From assembly GCA_028282105.1 (NCBI GenBank), contig JANQIO010000116.1:1-59381 (forward strand): a DNA stretch of 59,381 nucleotides, read 5' to 3'. Below the pieces are notes generated by a model. That model did no database searches. It worked only from the letters and a program-made list of their open reading frames with translations, and was not told the DNA's origin. The stretch is from Halieaceae bacterium (GTDB lineage Bacteria; Pseudomonadota; Gammaproteobacteria; Pseudomonadales; Halieaceae). The translations under genes were made by a program, and so were the position numbers. Shown here piece after piece: positions 35,917 through 45,832 of this stretch. Numbering within the stretch: position 1 is the stretch's first letter; each line of letters opens with the position of its first letter.

Positions 35917-38900
35917 TTATATCTTGGGACGCTTGTTGTCGGGTAACTCCTCACCCACTCTCCTTAGTCCTTCGACTATCTGGCCCTCTTTCTGGAGGAC
36001 GGCTTCTCTTCCGTCTATTCCAGATTCTAGTACGGTGGCTGTATCACCATCCTGTAATTGGCGATTTGCTCTTGGAGAGCTTCCATCCTTGTTGAGTGGT
36101 TGGCCACTTACACCAACTTTCTTAATGTTTCCATCTGCGTCCTGAATCATGTATAGATGCTGTTCCTTCATGCTTGCTCTTGAGTTTCCATGTACTACTT
36201 TAGCACCAGCTTTACCGCCCTGGCGTACGGTAGAGATGGTCGCGCCGGCCACTCCTGGTACTCCAGGAACGGCGGCAGCCGCAAAGTCAAAAGCTATTCC
36301 AACCGCATCGATAGCGGCGCCAGTGTAGTCACCCGCAGCAAGATTACTTGTAAAGGACTCTGCTCCCATCGCAATGCTAGCGATTTCGAGAAGCAGCTCA
36401 CCGTATTTTCCAGTTGAATCCTTCCTACTTACCGGATCATTCGCAACATACGCATACAGATTCATCTGATCCGCATACCCCACCGGATCAGTCTGCAGGA
36501 ATCGTCCCAGGCCGGGTTCGTATGCCCGCGCCTTGTAGTGGTATAGATCTACACCCGGCAATATGATTTGCCCGGTATATCTGAAGCGCGCCTCACTGGG
36601 ATCTCCCGGCTCACCAAACGCTCCGTACTGATGGCTGGCGATAACCGCTCCTGCACCATCAGTCTCCGCCATGATCGAACCACGCTCATCCGCGAGAAGA
36701 TACCTTGCGTCGATAGTTGTGTTGCCCTCATACCACACCAGCGGATCATCCACGCCCGCGCCATGTACATAGCGCCGCAGAAGCTGCCCTGTGCCGTCGT
36801 ACTCAGCGACTAGCGCATCGCCGTCATAGAGATACTGGATTACGCCTCCATTGAGTGTCGTCTTGGTCAGGCGCCCGTCCGGGTCGTAGTCGAGATCAAG
36901 GGCGGTGCCGGTCGCGTTGACTGCGATGAGCCGATTGAAGGCATCGTAGTTGTAAGTCCTCTCACTGTCCGCCGTCAGATTGCCATTCGGGTCATAGCTG
37001 AAGCTGACGCCGTCGACACTCTCATATTGATTGAGGCTGTTTGGTGTGTAACTGACTGTGCCAGGCGTAGCGACCGTGTGGACATATGCAAGGTTGGTGA
37101 CGGTCCGGGTATCGATCTGGCTGGCCGGGTTATAGGTCAGGGTGGTTTCGTTGATGTCTTCATGCGTGTGGCGCTCAAGGCGCCAGGCAAGATCGTAACC
37201 GAGCGTAGTCGTGGCGCCATTACCCCGGGTCAGCGTGCTGGCGCGACCCAGTTCATCGTAGGTATAGCTGACCAGCGTGAAAGCCCCGTTCTCGAGCACA
37301 TCCGTGAGCGCACCCGAGTCGTCCCATTGGTACTCAATGTAGAAGCCATCCGGGTAGGTGAGCCGCGAGCGACGCCCTGCGAGGTCATGAGAGTAGCCCA
37401 GTGTCCAACCACGCTCTGTCTGGGTTTCGACCCTGCCGAGGCCATCGTAATCGAGGGTAATTACATGGCTCCCCTGCTGACTGGTCTTGGGTCGCCCGAT
37501 GCTATCGTAGGTGTAGGTTACGGTCGCTTCGCCCGGGGTGCTGGTTGAGACTCTCTGACTCCGGGCATCGTACTGGTGGGTGAGCACCCTGCCATCGCGT
37601 TTCAGGAAGGTACGCAGGTTATTGTTGGCATCGTAGGTGCTCTGTTCGTACGAACCATCCGGGAAGGTGGTACGCGCCAGGCGATCGAACCCATCGTAGT
37701 CGTAGTCAGTCTTATTGAATCTCGCGTCTTTGCGCCAGTCAACCTCACCATTCAGCGTATAAGCCACTTCGCTGTACGTTCGCTCCTGCACGGTGTCCAC
37801 GCCCTGCAGTGTTTTGATAACGCGCGACTCTTCATCGTACTGCAGGCGCTCTATGCGGTCTTCACCGTAGACACCATTAGCACCTTGTTCACAGCCGTTA
37901 CCCGATATCGTCCCGAAGGTGGCGGGATTCATCCGCCTGGCCGTGCACTGGAGGCGGTTAGTGCTGTCGTAGCTGAACTCCGTTAAACGGTGTGTGCTAC
38001 CGCCGGCCTCCAGGCGCGTGCTGGTTACCTTGCCGAAGGCATCAAAGGTAGAGCTCTGGCGCCGAAGATCCAGCAGGTTTCTGTCCGTCGGGCCGTTGAC
38101 CGTGCCCGCATCTACCACCGCAGGCTCGTCATTCTGGTCGAGATAGACAGTTCTGGTGGCGATGCGCTTACCCGCCTGGTTAAGCGGTCCAATCTCCCAG
38201 GTACGGCGCCCGACGGCGTCATTCTCATAGTAGGTCGCATCGCCGGTACCGGGGAGGGGACCATCCATCATGGTGATCCGCCCGGCATCATCGTAGCTGT
38301 AGGTGGTGGTGGCCGCGAGGGTGCGCGCCCCGTTGGTTTGCGTGACTGTTTCGGGCAGGAACGTAGTCTGCCAGTAGGTGTACACGGTGACCTGTGACTG
38401 GTCGGTACCGCAACTGGAGCCTTCGGTCGCAGACTCCCCGCATACCTCCTGCGACTGCAGGCGATAGAGGCCATGGACGTGTTCATACACATTGATCGTC
38501 TTGCGGCGATACCCCTGAGCGTCAGCGGGCTCGATGCGGGTATGGAGGCCACCATGACTGTAATAGGTGTAGTCGGTCTGGTTGCCGAGAGCGTCGCGGG
38601 ACCAATCCGGCCTAAAGCACAGTATCTGGGAACAGTCGTTGATGCCGGGGTAGCCCGCCTTCTCGGTCTGTTGGCCGTTCCCCACGCCCCCTTTTGCTAC
38701 ACGACGAACCTCGGTGACATTGCCAAAATGATCGTAGTCGTACTCTACCTTGTTGTTCTCCGGGAAGGTCACTGACTTAAGGCGCATGAATTCGTCGTAG
38801 CTGTACGCCGTCACTTGATCCAGGCTGTTCCTGCTGGTCAGTATCTGGGCTGAACGCGTGTCGCCTGTGTGAGTAAGCGTCAATTCGCGTTCGTAACCTC

Positions 38901-39981
38901 CCGGGCCGGTGATACTCACCTCCCGGAACAACTTACGCACCGTATCGTTATAGCCGTTGTAGCTTGTAGGAACGTAGGTGTAGTTGTAGACAGCACCCGC
39001 GTTGTTCACGCGGGTAATCCATCGGCTGTGACTCTCGTTGCCGTATGTGCGGGTCTGGGCTTCCGTGGTGATCTGGTCGGTCGTGGCGTTGGGATCACGA
39101 CGCGAGAACTCGCGGATCGATTCCGGGGCGCCCATGGTGTTCCTGAACCTGGAGAACTCCCACGTACGCCCCAGTTCATCCGTAACATTTGTTCCACTGG
39201 CGGACGTGTTGTAAGTCATCATGGCCACGCGGCCCGCCGCGGGGTCCAGTTCATTCAGCGCGTCGGTCCGATAGATGGCCGCCTCTGTTACAGCGCCCCA
39301 ATCGTTGCTGGTTATGTCATCCGAACCGTACTTGAACTGCAGCTCATAGCCGAGATTGCTGACCAGCTTCAGGGGGCGGTGGTAGTTCCTGCCGCTCTCG
39401 AGCTGCGTATGGTACTCAAAGGTAATGATCTCGCCGTTGGGATAAGCCTTGCGGCTGGGGTAGAAGGTGAACTCTTCATCAACGTCACCACTATCATGTA
39501 CGGTTCTTGCGAACTCCTGGTCAAAGACAAACTGGATGTCTGTCTTGCCCTGGCGGTAGATAAAGGTCGAGCCTTGCGGTGCGCCGACCAGCGTCGACCC
39601 GTTGCCTTTGATCGAATAGTAGGCGCAGTCATTTCCCTGACAGGGCGCGAAGGACTCACCCGTGATGCCACCGTGGCTGAGTGAGAGGTAGGCAACCCCC
39701 TTATTGGCGCGGTAAATCTTGCCCTGCAGCATGGGCAGGAACTTCTGAATACTGTCAAAGCGCAAATTGGGCGCCGCAGGAACCGCCAACACCGGGAACC
39801 TCGGGCGGTACTCGCCGGACAACAGGTCAACCCCGTTGATGTCCTCGGTAACATGCAGGGGCTTGAGCGTAAAGACCTCCTCCTCTGCCTGCAAGCCCAT
39901 GCTGAAAATCGCACACACAACGCCGAGTGCGACAAGTACCACCCGGCGGCTGCGGGAAACAACTCTCATGAATTCCATCAT
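35917..39981 (-). CDS. RHS/YD-repeat protein with a GIY-YIG-like C-terminal toxin domain
   Basis: A 1354-aa exported YD-repeat protein. A signal peptide (ending near 'GLQAEEE') precedes an N-terminal domain, then many YD repeats ('YDYDHFGNVTEV', 'YSYDDAGRITMM', 'YNYDAFNRLIAV') that should form the RHS shell. The core ends 'YKARAYEPGLGRFLQTDPVG' and 'NLYAYVANDPVSRKDSTGKYG'. After this comes an Ala/Gly-rich pre-toxin helix and a tip of about 90 residues with 'LYMI' (1276-1279), 'KVGVS', Arg1304, Glu1332 and Asn1349 in the order of a GIY-YIG nuclease. The tip is AT-richer than the shell. ATG 39981 overlaps the upstream gene by TGATG with GGAGGA before it. Confidence 0.85.
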   Translation of the reverse strand: MMEFMRVVSRSRRVVLVALGVVCAIFSMGLQAEEEVFTLKPLHVTEDINGVDLLSGEYRPRFPVLAVPAAPNLRFDSIQKFLPMLQGKIYRANKGVAYLSLSHGGITGESFAPCQGNDCAYYSIKGNGSTLVGAPQGSTFIYRQGKTDIQFVFDQEFARTVHDSGDVDEEFTFYPSRKAYPNGEIITFEYHTQLESGRNYHRPLKLVSNLGYELQFKYGSDDITSNDWGAVTEAAIYRTDALNELDPAAGRVAMMTYNTSASGTNVTDELGRTWEFSRFRNTMGAPESIREFSRRDPNATTDQITTEAQTRTYGNESHSRWITRVNNAGAVYNYTYVPTSYNGYNDTVRKLFREVSITGPGGYERELTLTHTGDTRSAQILTSRNSLDQVTAYSYDEFMRLKSVTFPENNKVEYDYDHFGNVTEVRRVAKGGVGNGQQTEKAGYPGINDCSQILCFRPDWSRDALGNQTDYTYYSHGGLHTRIEPADAQGYRRKTINVYEHVHGLYRLQSQEVCGESATEGSSCGTDQSQVTVYTYWQTTFLPETVTQTNGARTLAATTTYSYDDAGRITMMDGPLPGTGDATYYENDAVGRRTWEIGPLNQAGKRIATRTVYLDQNDEPAVVDAGTVNGPTDRNLLDLRRQSSTFDAFGKVTSTRLEAGGSTHRLTEFSYDSTNRLQCTARRMNPATFGTISGNGCEQGANGVYGEDRIERLQYDEESRVIKTLQGVDTVQERTYSEVAYTLNGEVDWRKDARFNKTDYDYDGFDRLARTTFPDGSYEQSTYDANNNLRTFLKRDGRVLTHQYDARSQRVSTSTPGEATVTYTYDSIGRPKTSQQGSHVITLDYDGLGRVETQTERGWTLGYSHDLAGRRSRLTYPDGFYIEYQWDDSGALTDVLENGAFTLVSYTYDELGRASTLTRGNGATTTLGYDLAWRLERHTHEDINETTLTYNPASQIDTRTVTNLAYVHTVATPGTVSYTPNSLNQYESVDGVSFSYDPNGNLTADSERTYNYDAFNRLIAVNATGTALDLDYDPDGRLTKTTLNGGVIQYLYDGDALVAEYDGTGQLLRRYVHGAGVDDPLVWYEGNTTIDARYLLADERGSIMAETDGAGAVIASHQYGAFGEPGDPSEARFRYTGQIILPGVDLYHYKARAYEPGLGRFLQTDPVGYADQMNLYAYVANDPVSRKDSTGKYGELLLEIASIAMGAESFTSNLAAGDYTGAAIDAVGIAFDFAAAAVPGVPGVAGATISTVRQGGKAGAKVVHGNSRASMKEQHLYMIQDADGNIKKVGVSGQPLNKDGSSPRANRQLQDGDTATVLESGIDGREAVLQKEGQIVEGLRRVGEELPDNKRPKI

Positions 39982-42900
39982 CACTGTTCCTCCCCGCCGA
40001 CTACCACTGACTTTCTGTTATCAGCCTTGTCATAGTTGTACTCCACCGCTGGCTTGTCCGGCACCTCCACCTTGATCAGGCGTCCCAGTGGGTCGTATCT
40101 GTACTGCGTAGTTATCTGCAACGAAACATCGAAGGCCACTGCCGCGCCCACCGGGGCACGAACTCCTGCCAGATCAACAGAAAGCCGATACAGGTAGCTG
40201 CCGCCAGCCTCGATAACAATCGGCGCCGTCGTTTGAGTACCGGAATACGCCTCCACCCAGGAGACCCCTCCGTTGGCACTGATCTCGACCAGGTACCCGG
40301 TGGCGCCCGGAATAGCCTCCCACGCCACCTCCAGATTGCCCGTGGAGAAGTCTCCAGTGGGTGGGGCTGGTTGCACCTGGTCCAACGGCGCAATGGCTCC
40401 TGCCAAATTCCTCATCCCGCCTGTAGCGAGAGACTCGTATGCCAGGTAGCCAGGCACCGGTGTTTCAATCCAGCTACCCGCTGAAAGGGTCTGACCGGAC
40501 GCAGACTCACCGAAAACTGCCAGTCCAGGGCCGGGGTTCGCGGGGGAGCACGGCGCTGCGTCAACGAGCAGCCCGGTTGAATCTCGCCAATACACGATGA
40601 CAGGCTCAGCGCCGGAACAAGCCACCATCACATCACGTGCGTCCACCGGTAGAACAAACCGGTTGGCCAACATCGATATCGGCCAGAAGCCAAGCTCAAT
40701 TGAATCTCGGGTGACGTCGTAGCTGGCAGCGCTCACGCCTGCATCAGCATCCAGGAGCACCGCGCTAGTCTCCCCCAGGGGGCCTTCGATCAAGCCCTTG
40801 GCCGAGGGATCGATGACGATAGTCGAGAGTGTACCGGCGCTCCGGGCATCCACTGTGGCGCCAGAGGGGGAGGCGCCCACCAGGGAAGCGTCGGCCGCCA
40901 GCCCCAGCAACTGCTGAGCGACCGGCACCAGGGGGAAACTGGCGGGAGAACTGTCTGAGCGATAGCTTACCAGCAGGGGACCACTGGCATTGGAGATCAG
41001 TGCCGTGTGGCCCGCTACGTCGTCCACTTGGGTTTGCAGCTTCTCCAGCGTCAACCCGCCGATATGGTAGTTGCTGTCACCACCACTCAGACGGCTAAAG
41101 TCGATCTCAATCAGCCCATCATCGGACGTGACCCGTTTGCTGATGACATAGCCCTGTGTTGTCGAGCTTCTGAAATCCGAGCTTGAATCCAGGCTAACAC
41201 CGACCAGATTATGGGCGAACGCCGGCGCCTCTATTTCGATCCGGTAGTTGCGACTATTGGTGTAACCTTCGCCGATCAACAGTTGCAGCTTGTAGGTTTC
41301 GCCCGGCTCAACCTGCAGCGAGATTTTCCCCGTGGCAGTCTGATAGCCAAACATTTTCGTGCCAAGCACAGTCTCGAGGGCATTATCGTCAGGGCCGGAA
41401 CCCAGGTTTGACCCCGCGTTCCAGGTATAGCGGTGATTAAAGCCCTGTATCGTCATACCCGCGGGTGCACCTGCTCCAGACCTGGACACACTCGTGAAGG
41501 CGGCATCCATGATGGACACAGGGGGGCCGCCCTCAAAATTCACGGCATAGGTAAACAGCCCGGAAAAATCCAGCTCTGACGCAGACTCAAACACGCGCAT
41601 TCCTTCCGCACTTTGATCAGGCGGCTGTGCCGGATTGGCAGGAGCCGAGACGAAAGGCGACGGCTGGGAGCTTGTGGCGGAATACCGCTCCAGAGTGAGC
41701 GCAGAGAGATTGTAGGCTCCGTCGCCGCCGGACAAACGGCTGAAGTCAATTTCAATCAAGCCATCGTCCGACGTCACCTGCTTGGTGATCACGTAACCCT
41801 GGGTAGACGAATTCCTGAAATCCGAGTTCGGGTCCAGGCCTACGCCTACGATGCTCTGTGAGAACTCCGGCGCTTCTACTTCAACCAGGAAGTGACGACT
41901 ATTGGTGTAGCCCTCACCAATGAGCATCTGCAGCTTATAAGTTTCACCGGCTTCGACCTGGAGAGTGATTTTCCCTGTGGCAATCGAGTAAGAGAACATC
42001 TTCGTTCCCATCAGAGTCTCGAGCGCATCGTTGCCGGCCCCCGAGCCCAGGTTGGAAGCCGCATTCCAGGAGTAGCGGCGATCAAACCCCTGCACCGTCA
42101 TACCTGCCGGTGCTCCCGCGCCAAGGTAGGTCACGCTTGAGAAGGTGGCATCCTCGATAGATACAGAGCCACCACCCTCAAAGTTCACGGCGTAAACAAA
42201 CTCGCCGCTAAAGTCGAGCTCCGACACGTCCTGAAAGACACGCATACCCTCAACAACTGATTCCACCGGCTCTACAGGACCGGTTGGCGGCGCCAAAACA
42301 TCAGTAAATCCAGCCGCGCTCAGTTGGAGAACCTGGCCCGCCTCGATCGTTTGGGTAGATGTCGCTGAGCCATTCGCCAAGTCAAAGTTGACTGGCTCAT
42401 CGAGCGCAGATTTGAGGAAGTAAGAGTGACCGTCGAGGCCCAGAGGCAGGATGAAATCGGTCCCGGCGAACTCAGCGGGCACCGGGACGTCTGCACCCAA
42501 TTTGCTACTACCGATGGACAATGGCTGGGTGCTGGCGATCTGATCGCCGACGTTGACAGACCCAATATCTACTGGCTCACCCGCAGACACGGTAAAAAAG
42601 CTGTTCTCAAAAAAGACCTGGGTGTTGTCCAAAAGGGCGTAGATGCTCGGTGTATCGCCCTCAAACAATGGGTCGACAAAGTGATAGCTGAAGCCTGGTT
42701 CATCTTGAAGGAGCAGATAAAATGCGTTCACGTCCGACAGAGAGAACTCATACCCGGGCTCGCCCTCAGCTCCTTTAAGCGCTCTTACACGCCAATAACG
42801 AACGCCATCGCCAGCATAACTGTGTATTGGCTCTGCTGGCTGACCTTGTGCACCTGCCACCGACTCGAACGAGTTGCCACCCTCCCAGCAAACGGAGGTA

Positions 42901-45332
42901 GCTGTAACGACCTGTCTCCATTTGGGAACTTCAGCAACGTTTGTACCCGGATCCTTCCATACCTGAAGAACATAGCTGGTCGCCTCATCAACCGGGTCCC
43001 AGTGGAAACAGTTTCCCGTCTCCCCATAGAATACGAAGTCTTCGCTGGCAGGTTCCAAAAGGTTCGCAGCTCCGAGTGAGGGCAAATTCACCTGCACCTG
43101 CTGCGAAACCAATGGCAGCGAATAGTCTTCACCTTCTTTCGCCCTGACACGAACGAGATAAGTCCCACCGCCCGGAACAACAACCTCCGCTAAAGTACCA
43201 ACACCTTCATAGGCAAAATGCCAACTGATGCCACCATCGCTGCTCCATTCAACAAGGTAAATCTCTCCAGCCCCGGTTGGGTCCCAGGACACATTAAAAG
43301 AGGTGACGTTAAGGTTGTATTCCGGCACTGTGATGCTCGCCGGGATCTCAACGCTATTCAGGTTAAAGCTGGTGACATCAGAAAAAGAGTACTGGTATCC
43401 AACCTCGCCGAAGGTCCCAAGAACTACCCGTACCCGCCAGTACCGCGTATCCGTACCCCTGTACTCCGAAGCAGGAAGCGCCACCCCGTCGACCAGAGGC
43501 TCCTCGAAACCATCCCCGTTGTTCCAGCAAACCTCTGTAGTTTCAGCGCCAACCTGGCGCCGCCACTTGGGTATCTCCTGAACTACTGGCCCATTCGTAT
43601 TCCATACCTGCACCACATAGGCTGTCGCATCAGGTACCGCTGCCCAGGAGAAGCAATTCCCCGTCTCCTCGAATGCTACGGTTGTACCCTCAAGTGGCGA
43701 CAACAAGTTCACCGGTATAGGCGAGGGCAAGTTGACATTCACCACGCTCGATACCGGGGAGGGTTCGCTGGTTGCAGCGGCATTTCGTGCGCGGACTCGG
43801 AAGCGATAGTCCATTTGGTACAGGACCTGAGAACCGTAGGCAAAAACATCCACATCAGTCGACAGATCAGTCGTAACCTTGATGGTATCGAAGTCGCTCC
43901 AACTGCTAGCGTAGTGCGGGTCAGAGGCCAATAGGGTGTTGTAACTGATCTCCAACACGTACTCTTCTGCGCCAGGGCTGGCAGGCCAACTCACCGCGAA
44001 AACCGGTTCGTTCACGTTGTAGGTGGGCACAGTTATGGAGGCAGGCGGCAACGGTTCGCCGGTGTCCGACAGCGCATAGGCCACGGTATCCGATAGCGAG
44101 AAGTCGGTATCACTGCCAGTAGGGCCATTGAGAGCGCGTACCCTCCAGTAGCGCGTCCCATCGCCCTGGTACTCACTGACCGGGCGCAGAGGACTGCCGC
44201 TGGCCACCCAGCCGTTGCCGTTGTCCCAGCAAGCACTGGTGCTGGTCACGTCGTAACGCACCCACCTTGAGACGAGCAGGTCGGGAATCAAGCCAACCTG
44301 CACGTTGTAGTGGGTAGCGCCGGGAACCGGCGCCCAATCGAAACACGTCCCGGATGCCCCGTAATACTCAGTGCCGGTCCCGTCAGGTGAAATTAGCGTG
44401 GCGGGCGCCAGCGAGGGGAGGTTGACCGTAACACTTGAGGAATAGCGGAAGCCAATGTAGCCGGCACTGTTTCTCGCCCGCACCCGGTACTGGTAGGTGC
44501 CGTCCTCGGTCACAGTCACTGTGGTCGAGGTGCCGGAGCTGTTGTACTTGATCAGCCAAGGCCCGCCATCCTTACTCTCATCAAGCGTATAGTGGGTCGC
44601 ACCGGGGCTCGCGCTCCAGCTAACGACAAATTGATTTGTGTTGACGTTCTGACCTGGAACGTTGATGGCCGCGGGTATGGGCGGTGGACTAATTCCATCC
44701 ACGCGTAAGGTCACCGGGGGCGATTGCGCCACCGCGTTGAGACTGTCTACAGCAACGGCGTGGGCTTGATAGGTGCCGGGCGCGAGATCGATCCTCCCCG
44801 AAAATGGAGCGCTTGTGTCCGGGCTGGTCGATCTGTTTCCGACCTTGAAATAAACAAACTGGAGATTCCCATCCACGTCTGAGGCATTGGCTCGCAAAGT
44901 AACACGGGCAGTTGCGCCGTTCGCGACATATACCGAGTTGTGGGTCGGACTGGTTAGAGTAACCGTTGGAGAACTGTTGTCGGATCTGACGGTTACGGTG
45001 ACCCTTTCATTTGAATCACTCGAGAGCTGGCTGCTATCCCGAGCGCGCGCAAAGATCGTGTAGGTACCAGGAGAAGAAGGAGTCCAATTGACCGACCAGG
45101 GGGCTGACCAATCGGTATAGGGTGAGCCATTGGCATAGAACGACACGTTGAATTCATCGCCATCAGGATCGTTCACGCTGGCCCGTAGCTGAACCGATTC
45201 ACCGAGGTCAATCTCGATGTTCCCTGTGGGATTAGTGAGGCTTACGGTTGGTGCCGTCTGTGCACTGGTACCGATACAAACCAGTGCTAGCACTCCCCCG
45301 GCCAGACATGCCAGTCCGTCCCTGAATCTCAT
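39981..45332 (-). CDS. Giant exported Ig/FnIII/malectin-like protein ending in a YD repeat
   Basis: A 1783-aa protein with a signal peptide (cleavage after 'GTSAQ'). Order: two Ig/cadherin-like domains (about 26-210, 'SLTNPTGNIEIDLGE', 'TLTSPTHNSVYVANG'); three A-B pairs of FnIII-like domains (about 215-900; A units contain 'ITVPxYN', B units 'GNCFxWxxVPxAT'); two tandem malectin-like domains (about 1030-1215 and 1242-1430, both with 'YAVNFEGG' and 'IGEGYTNSR'); a beta region; a last FnIII (1650-1745); and finally one YD repeat ('YRYDPLGRLIKVEV', 'YNYDKADNRKSV'). Ending in a YD repeat right before a separate YD-repeat gene suggests that the two chains assemble together. The function is probably a surface-binding carrier for the RHS. 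Confidence 0.82.
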   Translation of the reverse strand: MRFRDGLACLAGGVLALVCIGTSAQTAPTVSLTNPTGNIEIDLGESVQLRASVNDPDGDEFNVSFYANGSPYTDWSAPWSVNWTPSSPGTYTIFARARDSSQLSSDSNERVTVTVRSDNSSPTVTLTSPTHNSVYVANGATARVTLRANASDVDGNLQFVYFKVGNRSTSPDTSAPFSGRIDLAPGTYQAHAVAVDSLNAVAQSPPVTLRVDGISPPPIPAAINVPGQNVNTNQFVVSWSASPGATHYTLDESKDGGPWLIKYNSSGTSTTVTVTEDGTYQYRVRARNSAGYIGFRYSSSVTVNLPSLAPATLISPDGTGTEYYGASGTCFDWAPVPGATHYNVQVGLIPDLLVSRWVRYDVTSTSACWDNGNGWVASGSPLRPVSEYQGDGTRYWRVRALNGPTGSDTDFSLSDTVAYALSDTGEPLPPASITVPTYNVNEPVFAVSWPASPGAEEYVLEISYNTLLASDPHYASSWSDFDTIKVTTDLSTDVDVFAYGSQVLYQMDYRFRVRARNAAATSEPSPVSSVVNVNLPSPIPVNLLSPLEGTTVAFEETGNCFSWAAVPDATAYVVQVWNTNGPVVQEIPKWRRQVGAETTEVCWNNGDGFEEPLVDGVALPASEYRGTDTRYWRVRVVLGTFGEVGYQYSFSDVTSFNLNSVEIPASITVPEYNLNVTSFNVSWDPTGAGEIYLVEWSSDGGISWHFAYEGVGTLAEVVVPGGGTYLVRVRAKEGEDYSLPLVSQQVQVNLPSLGAANLLEPASEDFVFYGETGNCFHWDPVDEATSYVLQVWKDPGTNVAEVPKWRQVVTATSVCWEGGNSFESVAGAQGQPAEPIHSYAGDGVRYWRVRALKGAEGEPGYEFSLSDVNAFYLLLQDEPGFSYHFVDPLFEGDTPSIYALLDNTQVFFENSFFTVSAGEPVDIGSVNVGDQIASTQPLSIGSSKLGADVPVPAEFAGTDFILPLGLDGHSYFLKSALDEPVNFDLANGSATSTQTIEAGQVLQLSAAGFTDVLAPPTGPVEPVESVVEGMRVFQDVSELDFSGEFVYAVNFEGGGSVSIEDATFSSVTYLGAGAPAGMTVQGFDRRYSWNAASNLGSGAGNDALETLMGTKMFSYSIATGKITLQVEAGETYKLQMLIGEGYTNSRHFLVEVEAPEFSQSIVGVGLDPNSDFRNSSTQGYVITKQVTSDDGLIEIDFSRLSGGDGAYNLSALTLERYSATSSQPSPFVSAPANPAQPPDQSAEGMRVFESASELDFSGLFTYAVNFEGGPPVSIMDAAFTSVSRSGAGAPAGMTIQGFNHRYTWNAGSNLGSGPDDNALETVLGTKMFGYQTATGKISLQVEPGETYKLQLLIGEGYTNSRNYRIEIEAPAFAHNLVGVSLDSSSDFRSSTTQGYVISKRVTSDDGLIEIDFSRLSGGDSNYHIGGLTLEKLQTQVDDVAGHTALISNASGPLLVSYRSDSSPASFPLVPVAQQLLGLAADASLVGASPSGATVDARSAGTLSTIVIDPSAKGLIEGPLGETSAVLLDADAGVSAASYDVTRDSIELGFWPISMLANRFVLPVDARDVMVACSGAEPVIVYWRDSTGLLVDAAPCSPANPGPGLAVFGESASGQTLSAGSWIETPVPGYLAYESLATGGMRNLAGAIAPLDQVQPAPPTGDFSTGNLEVAWEAIPGATGYLVEISANGGVSWVEAYSGTQTTAPIVIEAGGSYLYRLSVDLAGVRAPVGAAVAFDVSLQITTQYRYDPLGRLIKVEVPDKPAVEYNYDKADNRKSVVVGGEEQ
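41030..42250 (-). repeat. Tandem duplication of the malectin-like domain coding sequence
   Basis: Two segments of about 565 bp, near 42250-41685 and 41605-41035, encode clearly homologous domains inside the giant protein. Shared blocks are 'SELDFSG', 'YAVNFEGG', 'GAGAPAGMT', 'GTKMF', 'YKLQ', 'LIGEGYTNSR' and 'SDDGLIEIDFSRLSGGD'. The identity is high enough to indicate a fairly recent in-frame duplication. Confidence 0.85.
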
Positions 45333-45832
45333 TGTTCGCTTCCTCTACGTAGCCCCGTCTGCACATGCCAGATCATTGCGACCCGGACACACGTTCCTTC
45401 GCAAAAACAACTCAGCTTGCAGCTATCGTAGCGGCGCCACCGCGAACAACCGTCAGCGCCATTGATAGATGAGCGTATTGCTAAACTCAACGCTCGTATC
45501 AAGGCTATGACACTTGGCTGGGCATGGTGTGAACCGATGGACGGATCACTGACTGGTTACGGTCGGCGCGTTTGCGCTCTATTTTGGTACACCGCTTGCC
45601 AGCGAGCCAAACCCAATGACGTGTGGCAACGACAACGCTAGTCTACAGGTTGCGGCCTTTCAAGCGTCAAACTGTGAAAGTTTGCGCAGCGGGATCAGGA
45701 AATATGGTAGATGTAGCCAATCAATGATCCAGATCACCCTTGATCGAGTCACTCAAGTAAATCCGGCTGCGGCAGACTCGGAACGATACCGATGATTCGG
45801 CGAGGCAGAAATCCGCACTTCCGACCACCGAT
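45333..45832. other. Intergenic stretch upstream of the RHS operon
   Basis: About 500 bp without a convincing gene, between the giant-protein start and the yaeQ stop. It must include the RHS operon promoter. A 44-codon plus-strand frame from ATG 45508 is open but has no motif or ribosome site I trust. No repeat was seen. Confidence 0.5.

Noticed and set aside
38869..39684. A 271-codon plus-strand frame in the RHS gene
   Set aside because: It is a shadow of the YD-repeat coding strand, with no start signal or family features.
35917..45332. RHS pair as cargo of the T6SS at 50-59 kb
   Set aside because: Both proteins have Sec signal peptides and no PAAR or VgrG adaptor, so T6SS delivery is not supported.
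45508..45642. A 44-codon plus-strand frame in the gap before the RHS operon
   Set aside because: Too short, without a ribosome site or a recognisable motif.
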